Positions 36,668-46,151 of a DNA stretch of 57,889 nt are shown here, in pieces (within the stretch, counting starts at the first letter, position 1; every line of letters begins with the position of its first letter). The DNA comes from an uncultured Pelagibacteraceae bacterium. Its GTDB lineage: Bacteria > Pseudomonadota > Alphaproteobacteria > Pelagibacterales > Pelagibacteraceae. A program made the translations under genes and the position numbers. Location of the stretch: NCBI GenBank assembly GCA_902596185.1, contig CACJSX010000004.1, positions 1 through 57,889 on the forward strand, read 5' to 3'. The notes beneath the pieces are model-generated. The model saw nothing but the letters and a program-made list of their open reading frames with translations. It was not told the DNA's origin and made no database searches.

Positions 36668-36676
36668 TGATATAAT
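36668..36676 (+). promoter_or_regulatory. Extended -10 promoter for ssb
   Basis: TGATATAAT at 36668-36676 is an extended -10 (TGn plus TATAAT), 33 nt before the ssb ATG. A weak -35 (TTAATA, 36649-36654) is 16 bp upstream. It lies in the 88-bp spacer between divergent uvrA and ssb. Confidence 0.55.
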
Positions 36677-36709
36677 TCTAATTAACTAATTTAACAAATA
36701 TTAAATATT

Positions 36710-37159
36710 ATGGCTGGAAGTTTAAATAAAGTATTATTAATTGGTCGTTTGGGCGCAGATCCTGAGATTAAGCAAATGGTAAATGGTAAAAGTGTAGCCA
36801 GATTAAGCCTTGCAACAAGTCAATCCTGGAAAGATAAAAACACAGGTGAAAGAAAAGAAAAAACCGAGTGGCACCGTATAGTTGTATTTAACGAAGGTTT
36901 AGTAAATGTTGTTCAACAATACTTAAAAAAAGGAGCTCAAGTTTATGTTGAGGGACAACTTACAACAAGAAAATGGAAAGATGAACAATCGGGACAAGAC
37001 AAATATTCAACTGAAATAGTTATACAAGGATATAATTCTTCACTTACAATGTTGGGTGGGGGAAATTCTGGTAGTGGAATTCAAAATGACACAACTCAAC
37101 AAAATAACATTGAGGATTCTTCACAAGTGTCAGATATGGATGATGAAATTCCATTTTAA
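36710..37159 (+). CDS. ssb: Single-stranded DNA-binding protein
   Basis: 149 aa: OB fold in residues 1-115 ([25 protein letters not shown] and [12 protein letters not shown]), a short disordered linker, and the acidic tip DDEIPF that recruits partner proteins. It precedes gyrA by 5 bp, a common alphaproteobacterial order. Confidence 0.97.
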   Translation: MAGSLNKVLLIGRLGADPEIKQMVNGKSVARLSLATSQSWKDKNTGERKEKTEWHRIVVFNEGLVNVVQQYLKKGAQVYVEGQLTTRKWKDEQSGQDKYSTEIVIQGYNSSLTMLGGGNSGSGIQNDTTQQNNIEDSSQVSDMDDEIPF

Positions 37160-37164
37160 CTTCT

Positions 37165-39744
37165 ATGAAAAATACTGAAGAGTTTAAAGATAAAAATATA
37201 AAATTAATCTCAATGCATGATGAGATGAGCTCATCATATCTTTCTTATGCAATGAGTGTAATTGTAAGTCGTGCACTTCCTGATGTAAGAGATGGATTAA
37301 AACCTGTACATAGAAGAATTTTGTATGCAATGTACAAAGGTGGATACGATTGGTCTAAACAATTTAGAAAATCTGCAAGAATAGTTGGTGATGTTATTGG
37401 TAAATATCACCCTCATGGTGATCAGTCTGTCTATGATGCTTTGGTAAGAATGGTACAAGATTTCTCTATGAGCCTACCTTTGATTCAAGGGCAAGGAAAT
37501 TTTGGTTCTATAGATGGTGATCCTGCTGCAGCAATGAGATATACCGAAACTCGCTTGTCAAAAGTTTCTCAATATTTAATTGATGATATTGAAAAAAATA
37601 CAATTTCTTTCAAAAGCAATTATGATGAAACTGAGAAAGAGCCTAGTGTTTTACCAGCACAGTTTCCAAATTTATTAGTAAATGGAGCCGGCGGTATTGC
37701 TGTTGGTATGGCAACAAGTATACCTCCTCACAATTTAGGTGAAATTATTGATGGTACTTTGGCCTTAATAGATAATAAAGATATTAAAATTAGAGAGTTA
37801 ATGAAATATATACCTGGTCCAGATTTTCCAACTGGTGGTGTAATTATAGGTAAAGATATAATTAAACAAGGGTATAACAATGGAAGAGGGTCCTTTAAGA
37901 TAAGAGGTGAAATCTCAATTGAACAGCAAAAAAATGGTCGTGAAAGACTGGTAATAACTTCAATACCGTATCAAGTTAACAAATCTGTTTTAAATGAAAG
38001 GATTGCTCAGTTAGTAAGAGAAAAAAAGATAGAAGGTATAAGAGATATTCGAGACGAATCGAACAGAGAAGGTATTAGGGTAGCAATAGATTTAAGAAAC
38101 GGTGTAGAACCAGAAACTATAAAGAGACAATTATATAAAAATACTCAAATAGAGAGTTCTTTTGGTTTTAATACTTTAGCTATTGTTGAGGGAAAACCTC
38201 AAACATGTACTTTAAAAGATTTTTTATCTAATTTTTTAACTTTTAGAGAAGATGTAGTTATTAAGAAAACTAAATTTGATCTTCAAAAAGCTGAAGAACG
38301 AGCACATATATTAATCGGATTATCAGTGTCAGTTGAAAATCTAGATAAAATAATAAAAATTATTCGATCATCTAAAACGCCCGATGATGCTAAAATATCA
38401 ATTTTAAAAACTAAATGGAAAATAAATAAATCACAAAAATTAATTTCTTTAGTAGAGGGAAAAAAAGGTAAAAACCTTTATACTTTATCTGAACCACAAG
38501 TTTTAGCTATATTAGAATTAAGACTTCAAAAATTAACTGCTTTAGGAATAAATGAGATAGAGGTTGAAATTAAAAAATTAGCTGAATTAATCACTAAATA
38601 TAAAAAGATTATTTCATCAAAAAAAGAACTTCTAAAAGTAATCAGCGAAGAACTAAAAAATATCAAAGAGAAATTTGCCATACCAAGAAGAACTAAAATT
38701 ATAGATGCTGTTTTAAATTATGATATTGAGGAAACTATCCAAAAACAATCGGTAATAATTACAGTTACATTGCAAGGATACATAAAAAGAGGTTCTTTAG
38801 ATGGAGTAAAAAAACAAAAAAGAGGTGGCAAAGGAAAATCAGGCATAACAACTAGAGATCAAGACTCTGTTGTGCAAACACTATCAGTAAATACTCATAC
38901 TTCAGTTCTCTTCTTTTCTACTGAGGGTTTAGTTTACAAGATTAAAGCATGGAAAATCCCAGAGGGCTCATCATCATCTAAAGGTAAGTCTTTATTTAAT
39001 ATTTTACCTTTAAAGAGCCACCAAGCAATAAGCTCAATTATGCCAATGCCAGAAGATGAAACTGATTTAAAAAATTATCAAATTATATTTGCTACAGCAC
39101 AGGGAAAAGTAAGAAAAAATAGTTTAGAAGATTTTTCATCAATTAATGCATCTGGAAAAATTGCAATGAAATTAGATAATAATGATAAAATTGTAGGTGT
39201 TAAAATTTGCAAAGATGATCAAGATGTAATTTTAAGCACAAAATTTGGGAAATGTATTAGATTTGAAGCTAAGAAACTAAGAGTTTTTAAAGGCAGATCC
39301 TCTAAAGGAATTAAAGGAATAGAGTTAGCATCAAATGATCAAATAGTATCTTTATCAGTTATTGATAATGATAAAATTAACAAAAATGCAAAAAAATCAA
39401 AAGATGAAAAATCTGAATTAAAAGCAAAAGAGAAATTTGTATTATCAATAAGTGAGAATGGTTATGGTAAAAAGACCTCTCATACAGATTACAGAGTTAC
39501 AAACAGAGGTGGAAAAGGTATTATAGGAATAGTAAATTCACCAAGAAATGGAAATATTACTTCATCCTTTCCTGTTTTTGAAGGTGATGAAATTTTAATT
39601 TCTACGAATAAAGGTAGGGTTATAAGAGTTGCTGTTAAAGAAATTAGAACTGCAGGCAGAAACACTCAAGGAGTTAGAATAATTAAGTTATCAGGAGAAG
39701 AAAAAGTTGTTTCAGCTATTAAAATTGATGATAATTTAATTTAA
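37165..39744 (+). CDS. gyrA: DNA gyrase subunit A
   Basis: 859 aa; breakage-reunion subunit. The catalytic Tyr is Y126 (AAMRYTETR). The quinolone-determining loop reads [11 protein letters not shown], so the position equal to E. coli Ser83 is Gln (Q87). The GyrA box is represented by KRGGKGKSG. The C-terminal beta-pinwheel has a lysine-rich insertion of about 25 residues near 735-760. Its stop overlaps the coaD start (TAATG). Confidence 0.96.
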   Translation: MKNTEEFKDKNIKLISMHDEMSSSYLSYAMSVIVSRALPDVRDGLKPVHRRILYAMYKGGYDWSKQFRKSARIVGDVIGKYHPHGDQSVYDALVRMVQDFSMSLPLIQGQGNFGSIDGDPAAAMRYTETRLSKVSQYLIDDIEKNTISFKSNYDETEKEPSVLPAQFPNLLVNGAGGIAVGMATSIPPHNLGEIIDGTLALIDNKDIKIRELMKYIPGPDFPTGGVIIGKDIIKQGYNNGRGSFKIRGEISIEQQKNGRERLVITSIPYQVNKSVLNERIAQLVREKKIEGIRDIRDESNREGIRVAIDLRNGVEPETIKRQLYKNTQIESSFGFNTLAIVEGKPQTCTLKDFLSNFLTFREDVVIKKTKFDLQKAEERAHILIGLSVSVENLDKIIKIIRSSKTPDDAKISILKTKWKINKSQKLISLVEGKKGKNLYTLSEPQVLAILELRLQKLTALGINEIEVEIKKLAELITKYKKIISSKKELLKVISEELKNIKEKFAIPRRTKIIDAVLNYDIEETIQKQSVIITVTLQGYIKRGSLDGVKKQKRGGKGKSGITTRDQDSVVQTLSVNTHTSVLFFSTEGLVYKIKAWKIPEGSSSSKGKSLFNILPLKSHQAISSIMPMPEDETDLKNYQIIFATAQGKVRKNSLEDFSSINASGKIAMKLDNNDKIVGVKICKDDQDVILSTKFGKCIRFEAKKLRVFKGRSSKGIKGIELASNDQIVSLSVIDNDKINKNAKKSKDEKSELKAKEKFVLSISENGYGKKTSHTDYRVTNRGGKGIIGIVNSPRNGNITSSFPVFEGDEILISTNKGRVIRVAVKEIRTAGRNTQGVRIIKLSGEEKVVSAIKIDDNLI

Positions 39745-40238
39745 TGAGTAAAATTGCAATTTATCCTGGAACATTTGATCCAATTACTTTTGGACATATA
39801 GATGTAATAAAAAAATCATTAAAATTATTCGATAAAATAGTTGTAGGTGTTTCTGATGAAAGTAATAAAAGTTATCTATTCAGCTCTGATGAAAGAATAG
39901 AAATAGTTAATGAAGCTTTATTTAAAGATCTAAAATTAAATAGAAATAAAATAAAAGTAGTTTCTTTTGGCTCTTTAACTACTGATTTATGTAAAAAATA
40001 TAAATCAAACATTATTTTAAGAGGATTAAGAGCTGTATCTGATTTTGAATATGAATTTCAATTAGCCGGTATGAATAGAAAATTGAATCAAAATATAGAA
40101 ACAATTTTTTTAATGTCTGATTTAGAAAATCAAATCATTTCATCAAGATTTGTAAAAGAAATTGTTAAATTAAAAGGTGACATAAAAAAATTTACTACAA
40201 AAAGTACAATTAAATCATTAAAAGATAAGTATGACTAA
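39744..40238 (+). CDS. coaD: Phosphopantetheine adenylyltransferase
   Basis: 164 aa, coenzyme A synthesis. Nucleotidyltransferase fold with GTFDPITFGHIDVI at the N-terminus, the LRGLRAVSDFEYE block and the ISSRFVKEI signature. It overlaps gyrA by 1 bp and the cyclophilin gene by 8 bp. Confidence 0.96.
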   Translation: MSKIAIYPGTFDPITFGHIDVIKKSLKLFDKIVVGVSDESNKSYLFSSDERIEIVNEALFKDLKLNRNKIKVVSFGSLTTDLCKKYKSNIILRGLRAVSDFEYEFQLAGMNRKLNQNIETIFLMSDLENQIISSRFVKEIVKLKGDIKKFTTKSTIKSLKDKYD

Positions 40239-40791
40239 AATTTTTATTAAAATACTAATTTTGTTTTTTTTAATTACCAATCAATCAATAGCTAAGGAGA
40301 ATATTATGATATTAAAATTAAAAGATGGTGATGTTAAAATCGAATTGTTTGAAGATGTGGCGCCAAATCATGTTAAAAGAATTAAGGAATTAGCAAATAG
40401 TGGTAAATACGATAATGTTGTTTTTCACAGAGTTATAGATGGATTTATGGCTCAAACAGGAGATGTAAAGTTTGGTAATTCAGAGTCTAAAGATTTTGAT
40501 CTTAGAAGAGCAGGTATGGGTGGTTCAGACTTTCCAGATTTGAAGCAAGAATTTAATAGTTTACCGCATGATAGAGGAACTTTATCAATGGCAAGATCTC
40601 AAGACCCAGATAGTGCAAACAGTCAATTTTTTATTTGTTTTCAACCAGCTCCATTTTTAGATCGACAATACACAGTATTTGGAAAAGTAATCGAGGGAAT
40701 GGAATTTGTTGATAAAATAAAAAGAGGCGATCAAAATAATAATGGTGCTGTAACTGATCCTGATAAAATTATTACTTTTAAATCACAATAA
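40231..40791 (+). CDS. Cyclophilin-type peptidyl-prolyl isomerase, possibly with two starts
   Basis: 186 aa precursor: a signal peptide (about 1-21, ending QSIA) then a cyclophilin domain with FHRVIDGFMAQTGD, SMARSQDPDSANSQFFI and the LDRQYTVFG block. Residue 26 is a Met encoded at 40306-40308, preceded by AAGGAG (40294-40299) at 6-nt spacing. Starting there gives a 161-aa cytosolic cyclophilin. One gene could thus supply both periplasmic (PpiA) and cytosolic (PpiB) enzymes. The longer start overlaps coaD and has only a weak ribosome site. Confidence 0.93.
   Translation: MTKIFIKILILFFLITNQSIAKENIMILKLKDGDVKIELFEDVAPNHVKRIKELANSGKYDNVVFHRVIDGFMAQTGDVKFGNSESKDFDLRRAGMGGSDFPDLKQEFNSLPHDRGTLSMARSQDPDSANSQFFICFQPAPFLDRQYTVFGKVIEGMEFVDKIKRGDQNNNGAVTDPDKIITFKSQ
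40306..40308 (+). promoter_or_regulatory. Candidate internal translation start of the cyclophilin gene
   Basis: In-frame ATG (Met26) with a consensus AAGGAG (40294-40299) 6 nt upstream. It sits exactly after the signal peptide, so initiation here gives an unexported but complete cyclophilin domain. Confidence 0.5.
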
Positions 40792-40797
40792 ATTTTA

Positions 40798-41910
40798 ATG
40801 GCATTAAAAAAATTTGCCTTTAATGTTTTAAAAAAAGATAAGTCTGCTAGGTGTGGTTTAATTGAAACACATCGTGGCAATATACAAACCCCAGCTTTTA
40901 TGCCTGTTGGAACACAGGCAACTGTAAAAGCTTGCACAATTGATGATATAAAAAAAACAGGTTCTGAAATAATACTTTCAAATACTTACCATTTAATGAT
41001 ACGTCCTGGCGTTGAAAGAATTCAATCAGCTGGTGGTCTACATACTTTTATGAATTGTGATTTGCCTATATTGACAGACTCAGGTGGTTTTCAAGTAATG
41101 TCTTTATCAAAATTAAATAAGATAGATAGAGAGAAGGGTGCTATATTTAATTCTCATGTTGATGGAAAAAAATTTTATTTAAGCCCAGAAGAAAGTATCA
41201 GAATTCAACTAGGTTTAAATTCTGATATAGTAATGATCATGGATGAATGTCCAAAAAAAACAGATGATTATCAACTAATAAAAAAATCTATGGATCTCTC
41301 TCTTTATTGGGCTGAAAGGTCAAAAAAAGCATTTGGTAATAATCCTCATAAAGCTTTATTTGGTATTGTTCAGGGTGGTTTGTTCAAAGATCTAAGGCTC
41401 AAGTCGTTAAAAGAACTAATGAAAATTGGTTTTGATGGATATGCGATTGGTGGTTTAGCTGTTGGAGAAACTCAAAATGAAATGTTTTCAACCTTAGATG
41501 ATATTAAAGAATTTTTACCGAATGAAAAACCTCATTATTTAATGGGTGTCGGAACGCCATCTGACATATTGGGTGCGGTAAAAAGAGGTGTAGATATGTT
41601 TGATTGTGTTCTACCAACAAGATCTGGAAGAACAGGTTTGGCTTTTACTTGGCAAGGAAGAATCAACATAAAAAATAATAAATACCGAACTGACAATACC
41701 CCTCTAGACCCTGATTGTGACAATTTAAATTTAAATAGGTATTCAAAAAACTATTTAAATCACTTATTTAATACAAATGAAATCTTAGCATCTATGTTGC
41801 TTAGTCTTCATAATATTAATTTTTATCAAGAATTAATGGCTTCAATTAGAAATAATATCAAGGAAGGCACTTTCGACCAATTTCATGATAATTACATTAA
41901 TAAGTTGTAA
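40798..41910 (+). CDS. tgt: tRNA-guanine transglycosylase with reduced zinc site
   Basis: Exchanges the wobble G of GUN anticodons (Asn, Asp, His, Tyr tRNAs) for preQ1; 370 aa. Active-site block DSGGFQVMSL has D94; DCVLPTRSGRTGLAF holds the second catalytic Asp region. The zinc site is altered: the usual C-x-C-x2-C is C307-D-N309-x2-L312, so only the first Cys and the downstream His (LSLHN, about 338) remain. The rest of the protein looks intact. tRNA-Asn(GTT) in this window is a substrate type. Confidence 0.95.
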   Translation: MALKKFAFNVLKKDKSARCGLIETHRGNIQTPAFMPVGTQATVKACTIDDIKKTGSEIILSNTYHLMIRPGVERIQSAGGLHTFMNCDLPILTDSGGFQVMSLSKLNKIDREKGAIFNSHVDGKKFYLSPEESIRIQLGLNSDIVMIMDECPKKTDDYQLIKKSMDLSLYWAERSKKAFGNNPHKALFGIVQGGLFKDLRLKSLKELMKIGFDGYAIGGLAVGETQNEMFSTLDDIKEFLPNEKPHYLMGVGTPSDILGAVKRGVDMFDCVLPTRSGRTGLAFTWQGRINIKNNKYRTDNTPLDPDCDNLNLNRYSKNYLNHLFNTNEILASMLLSLHNINFYQELMASIRNNIKEGTFDQFHDNYINKL

Positions 41911-41940
41911 CATTGATATATTTTTTAGTTCAAATTGACA

Positions 41941-41969
41941 TTTGAAAAAATAGAATAATTCTGTATATA
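41941..41969 (+). promoter_or_regulatory. Candidate promoter for tRNA-Lys
   Basis: TTTGAA (41941-41946) and TATATA (41964-41969) are 17 bp apart, with the expected start about 20 nt before the tRNA. A better -35 match, TTGACA, is at 41935-41940 but is too far from that -10. The AT-rich setting weakens the call. Confidence 0.35.
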
Positions 41970-41995
41970 ACAACTATTCAATTTGAATAATTTGG

Positions 41996-42071
<76 letters not shown>

Positions 42072-42080
42072 TTAATTGTA

Positions 42081-42908
42081 TTAGCTAATATCTAATGGAG
42101 GATAATCTAAAATTACTCCATTCATTTTTTCATTTAGTTCTTTTATTCTATTATCCGATGAAGGATGAGTACTCATGAATTCAGGTGGTTCCTTACCCTT
42201 ATTTAGTTCTTTCATTCTTTCCCATATCTTAACAGTTTCTCTTATATCATAACCTGATAAAGAAGAAAAAATCATACCCAAATAATCAGCTTCACTCTCT
42301 TGTTTTCTGTTGAAAGGATTAAGTAAACCTAATTGTGTTATCAAACCAACTGTGTTCATTCCTGTTGTTCTATTGACCTGTGATAATTTTCCTCCACTAA
42401 AAATATCTATCAACTGTGTTCCTGTATTAACAAGCGTTGCTCGACTTGCTCTTTCTACAGAGTGTTTTGCAACAGCATGAGCTATTTCATGACCCATCAC
42501 AGCAGCTAAACCATTAGTATTTTTAGTTGCGTCTAGGATACCTGTATAAACAGCTATTTTGCCCCCAGGCATACACCATGCATTTCTAACTTTTTTCCTA
42601 TCAATTAATATATACTCCCATTCAAAATTTATAGTAGGGTCTTCTAATCCAGCTCTATAAAAGTATTCAGAAATTGAGTTTTCCATTCTTTTACCTATTT
42701 CTTTTATTTCATTAAGAGTTTTTTTATCATCACTCATCTTTTCTTTTTCTTTTATTTTTTCATATATCTGAGCTGCTTGAGCATTTAGTTTTGCCTCAGA
42801 GACAATTTTTAATTGTTTTCTTTCAGTAATTGGTGCTGAAGTACAAGATGATAACAATAAACTGCCACATCCACAGCCCATATAAGATAAGAATTTTCTT
42901 CTATTCAT
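42081..42908 (-). CDS. M48-family metalloprotease lipoprotein
   Basis: 275 aa zinc protease, related to periplasmic LoiP/BepA-type quality-control enzymes. The active site HEIAHAVAKH and the downstream ESEADYLG (third ligand Glu) are present. The N-terminus MNRRKFLSYMGCGCG with a later SSC lipobox resembles a twin-arginine lipoprotein signal. It would be an envelope lipoprotein facing the periplasm. No operon partner is evident; it is 9 bp from tRNA-Lys, convergent. Confidence 0.9.
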   Translation of the reverse strand: MNRRKFLSYMGCGCGSLLLSSCTSAPITERKQLKIVSEAKLNAQAAQIYEKIKEKEKMSDDKKTLNEIKEIGKRMENSISEYFYRAGLEDPTINFEWEYILIDRKKVRNAWCMPGGKIAVYTGILDATKNTNGLAAVMGHEIAHAVAKHSVERASRATLVNTGTQLIDIFSGGKLSQVNRTTGMNTVGLITQLGLLNPFNRKQESEADYLGMIFSSLSGYDIRETVKIWERMKELNKGKEPPEFMSTHPSSDNRIKELNEKMNGVILDYPPLDIS

Positions 42909-42938
42909 AATTTAAAAATTTGATAATACTAGATTAAC

Positions 42939-43016
42939 ATGAATCTTAATAATAAAATATTAATAGTATTATTTATTATTACAATATTGTTTGTTGTTTA
43001 CGCAAGTTACAGTTAA
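42939..43016 (+). CDS. Possible 25-aa single-helix membrane protein
   Basis: ATG to TAA, 25 codons: NLNNKI followed by a continuous hydrophobic stretch (LIVLFIITILFVVYA) and a short SYS end. It lies directly upstream of the DUF502 gene, 4 bp before its preferred start. Length and composition allow chance in AT-rich DNA, so this is a candidate only. Confidence 0.35.
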   Translation: MNLNNKILIVLFIITILFVVYASYS

Positions 43017-43020
43017 TTTT

Positions 43021-43638
43021 ATGGCAAAAAAAAATAACAAAAAATCTTTATCATTAACTCTCAGAAACTATTTTATTACTGGTGTTGTTGTTTTAATTCC
43101 GATAGGTTTTACTTTATATTTAACTAAAATATTAATAGGAATATCTTCAAACTTAATTCCAAAAAATATTAATCCAAATAGTTATTTACCTTTTAATATT
43201 CCTGGCGTTGAAATTGTAATTTCAATTTTACTTATAACTTTCGTAGGTGGCTTATCTTTATCATTTTTTGGAAGAAGAATTCTAAAATTAATTGATGATT
43301 TATTTAAAAGAATTCCTTTTTTAAGAACTGTTTATTCAGCAATTGTTCAAATGACTGAAACTTTTTCAAAAAAAGATGACGGTAAAAAGAGTGTCGTTTT
43401 GATTGAATATCCCAGAAAAGGGGTTTGGGCCGTTGGATTTGCTACAAAAGAAAACAAAGGAGAGATGGCAAAAAAAACAGGAAAAAATTTAATTAATGTT
43501 TTTGTTCCAACCACACCAAACCCAACAAGTGGTTTCTTATTAATGTTCCCAGTAGAAGATGTTATATATTTAAATATGTCTTTTGAAGAAGCTTCTAAAT
43601 TTATAGTGTCAGCGGGTACCTCAACAAAAAAATCTTAA
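43021..43638 (+). CDS. DUF502-family membrane protein
   Basis: 205 aa from the ATG at 43021 (MAKKNNKK). An ATG 30 bp upstream adds residues overlapping the small upstream frame and is less likely. Two membrane segments (about 16-37 and 62-84) and the DUF502 core: FKRIPFLRTVYSAIVQM, VLIEYPRKGVWAVGF and VPTTPNPTSGFLL. Function is unknown; the family is widespread in bacteria and in chloroplasts (LCV-like proteins). It overlaps convergent recG by 4 bp. Confidence 0.9.
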   Translation: MAKKNNKKSLSLTLRNYFITGVVVLIPIGFTLYLTKILIGISSNLIPKNINPNSYLPFNIPGVEIVISILLITFVGGLSLSFFGRRILKLIDDLFKRIPFLRTVYSAIVQMTETFSKKDDGKKSVVLIEYPRKGVWAVGFATKENKGEMAKKTGKNLINVFVPTTPNPTSGFLLMFPVEDVIYLNMSFEEASKFIVSAGTSTKKS

Positions 43639-45692
43639 GCAATATCATTTATTATATCAGCTCTATCATATAATTTTATCAAGGGTTTAAATTTTCCTAT
43701 ATCTTCATTGGATTTTTCTATTCTTTTCATTTCTTTTTCAGCTAAATTGAAAAGATCACTATTATGAATTGGATCTGCTAATTTAAAATTTTTAATTCCA
43801 CTTTGCTTAAAACCCAAAATATCCCCGAAACCTCTTAATTTCATGTCTTCTTCAGATATTAGAAAGCCATCATTTGAATCTTTTAAAATTTTAATTCTTT
43901 TTTTTGCGTTATCACTTAAATTAGCTTTAAACATAAGAATACAAGTGGATTCTTTATCACCACGACCAACTCTACCCCTTAATTGATGAAGCTGAGAAAG
44001 TCCAAATTTATTTGCATTCTCTATTACAATTACGTTAGCATTAGGAAAATCAATTCCAACTTCAATTATTGTTGTCGAAACAAGAATCTTAAATTTGTTA
44101 TTTAAAAAATTATTAAGAATTATATTTTTTTCCTCTAAATTTGTTTTACCATGAAGTAAAGAAACTTGATTAGGAAATTTTTTTTTTAGATATTCAAATT
44201 TTTTTACAGCAGATGAATGATCTAATTTTTTTGATTCTTCAATTAAAGGACAGACCCAAAATATCTGATTACCTAATTTAATTTCTTTATTTATAAATTT
44301 TAAAACATCATCAATTTTTTCTTCTAATTTACTGTATGTTTTTATTGGTTTTCTATTTTTTGGTTTTTCACGGATTATAGAAATATCCATATCGCCATAA
44401 ATCGTCATTGTTAAAGTTCTTGGTATTGGTGTTGCTGTCATTAAAAGAACATCGCAATCTACTCCACCTTTGTCAGATAGTCTCTTTCTCTGATTAACAC
44501 CAAATTTATGCTGCTCGTCTATAATTATTAATCCCAATTTTCTAAATATAACTTTTTTTTGAAAAATTGCGTGCGTTCCAAAAATTATATCAATTTTATT
44601 ATTTTCTAAATTTTTAAGTATTTCTTTTTTTATCCTGTATTCTGACTTACCTGAAATTAACTCTGAATTAATTTTTTTAGGAAATATTTTTTTTGCTAGA
44701 TTAAAATGTTGTCTTGCAAGAATTTCTGTAGGTGCCATAATCGCAACTTGGAAACCTGAATTTATAGTATTTAGTGCAGCTAATAGAGATACGATTGTTT
44801 TTCCACTACCAACATCCCCCTGTAAGAGTCTAAACATTTTGTTTGAAGAGCTTAAATCTTTGTTTATGTCATCTAATGCTTTTTTCTGATCATTTGTTAG
44901 TAAAAAATCTAAATTTTTAATTAATGAATTTTGTTTATTTACATTAATTATTTTATTTTTTTTCTTAATTCTTTTTATTTTTTTTCTAATCTCTGAATTA
45001 ACTAGAAATGTTGAAAATATTTCATCATAAGCAAGCCTTTGATAAAAATTTGATCTATAGTTTCCAATATTTCCAGGTTTATGTAATTCTTTAATTGATT
45101 TATTCCAACTTATGTTTTGAAATTTCAACATAACATTTTTAGAGTGCCACTCACTAAAATCTGGTAAATTAGCAATAATTTGATTTAAAATTTTATTATA
45201 TATTTTTTCAGATATACCATCAGTTAAAGAGTACTTATTATGAACCTGTTTAATTAATGCAGAATCCTCTGATATGTACTTGGGATTTGTAATTTGGTAT
45301 TTATTTCTAAAATGTCCAATTTTACCACTTACAGTTATTTCTTTTCCTAATGGAAGTATTTTTTTTATATATCCTTCAAAACTATTGAAAAAAACACAAT
45401 CTATTTCGCCTGTCTCATCTGTGCATAAAACTCTGTTAGGTAATTGCCTTATGCGTGGGAAGTTATATTTTTGTGGAATTACAGTTATGGTTTGTATCTC
45501 ACCAATTTTTAAATCTTTTATTTTTGATGATAAGCTTCTATCTGTATAAGATTTTGGAAGTTTCCATAGTAAATCAAATAAATTATTAATATTTTTCTTC
45601 TTTAATAAATTTTTTGTTTTAGTTCCTACACCTTTTAAAGAACTTAGGTCTGACAATAAATATTGATAATTTGTTTTATTATTCACTAACAA
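43635..45692 (-). CDS. recG: ATP-dependent DNA helicase RecG
   Basis: 685 aa. N-terminal wedge/OB domain (about 60-180), then helicase motifs: Walker A GDVGSGKT, IIDEQHKFG (DEQH box), TATPIPRTL, and motif VI in HQLRGRVGRG. It reverses stalled forks. The start is only 19 bp from divergent sdhE, so control elements must overlap coding sequence. Confidence 0.95.
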   Translation of the reverse strand: MLVNNKTNYQYLLSDLSSLKGVGTKTKNLLKKKNINNLFDLLWKLPKSYTDRSLSSKIKDLKIGEIQTITVIPQKYNFPRIRQLPNRVLCTDETGEIDCVFFNSFEGYIKKILPLGKEITVSGKIGHFRNKYQITNPKYISEDSALIKQVHNKYSLTDGISEKIYNKILNQIIANLPDFSEWHSKNVMLKFQNISWNKSIKELHKPGNIGNYRSNFYQRLAYDEIFSTFLVNSEIRKKIKRIKKKNKIINVNKQNSLIKNLDFLLTNDQKKALDDINKDLSSSNKMFRLLQGDVGSGKTIVSLLAALNTINSGFQVAIMAPTEILARQHFNLAKKIFPKKINSELISGKSEYRIKKEILKNLENNKIDIIFGTHAIFQKKVIFRKLGLIIIDEQHKFGVNQRKRLSDKGGVDCDVLLMTATPIPRTLTMTIYGDMDISIIREKPKNRKPIKTYSKLEEKIDDVLKFINKEIKLGNQIFWVCPLIEESKKLDHSSAVKKFEYLKKKFPNQVSLLHGKTNLEEKNIILNNFLNNKFKILVSTTIIEVGIDFPNANVIVIENANKFGLSQLHQLRGRVGRGDKESTCILMFKANLSDNAKKRIKILKDSNDGFLISEEDMKLRGFGDILGFKQSGIKNFKLADPIHNSDLFNLAEKEMKRIEKSNEDIGKFKPLIKLYDRADIINDIA

Positions 45693-45711
45693 CTAATATA
45701 TTCTAATTATT

Positions 45712-45975
45712 ATGATCAACATAGATGAATTAAAAAAAAAAATTATATATCGATCAAATTATAGGGGCACAAAAGAAATGGATAATCTTTTAGGTGCATT
45801 TACAAAAAAATATATAAATAATTTAAATGAAAATGAACTTCTTGATTTAGAAAAACTGCTTAATATTGACGACACTAATTTGTATAATTTTTATAATGGT
45901 TTTAAAACCGATATTAAATTTGAAAATAACAACATTAATTTATTATTTAAAAATTTCGACTATTCACAAAAATGA
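45712..45975 (+). CDS. sdhE: FAD assembly factor SdhE
   Basis: 87 aa, promotes covalent flavin attachment to succinate dehydrogenase. The RGxxE motif is present (YRGTKEMDNLLG, R18-E22), with the family's helical layout (L-DLEKLL and Y-F---). Adjacent to recG as in other Alphaproteobacteria. Its TGA ends one base before the CCA end of a convergent tRNA-Ser, leaving no spacer. Confidence 0.88.
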   Translation: MINIDELKKKIIYRSNYRGTKEMDNLLGAFTKKYINNLNENELLDLEKLLNIDDTNLYNFYNGFKTDIKFENNNINLLFKNFDYSQK

Positions 45976-46065
45976 TGGCGGAGAGACTGGGATTCGAACC
46001 CAGGAAAGAGTTGCCCCTTTGCCGGTTTTCAAGACCGGTGCTTTCAACCGCTCAGCCATCTCTCC
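45976..46065 (-). tRNA. tRNA-Ser (TGA)
   Basis: 90-nt class II tRNA on the minus strand: acceptor GGAGAGA/TCTCTCC, anticodon loop CTTGAAA giving TGA, a long variable arm, T arm GGTTCGAATCC, discriminator G with encoded CCA. Convergent with and directly touching sdhE. Confidence 0.96.
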
Positions 46066-46151
46066 GTGAGCAAGGTTTTATAATTATAATTATTTAATTC
46101 AACCATAAAATAGTCTAATAAACTTATTAATTATAAGCACCATGGTTTCCT

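Noticed and set aside
45866..46069. Plus-strand frame ending in a GETGIRTQERV-type peptide
   Set aside because: Antisense translation of tRNA-Ser, a known annotation artefact; sdhE occupies the other frame.
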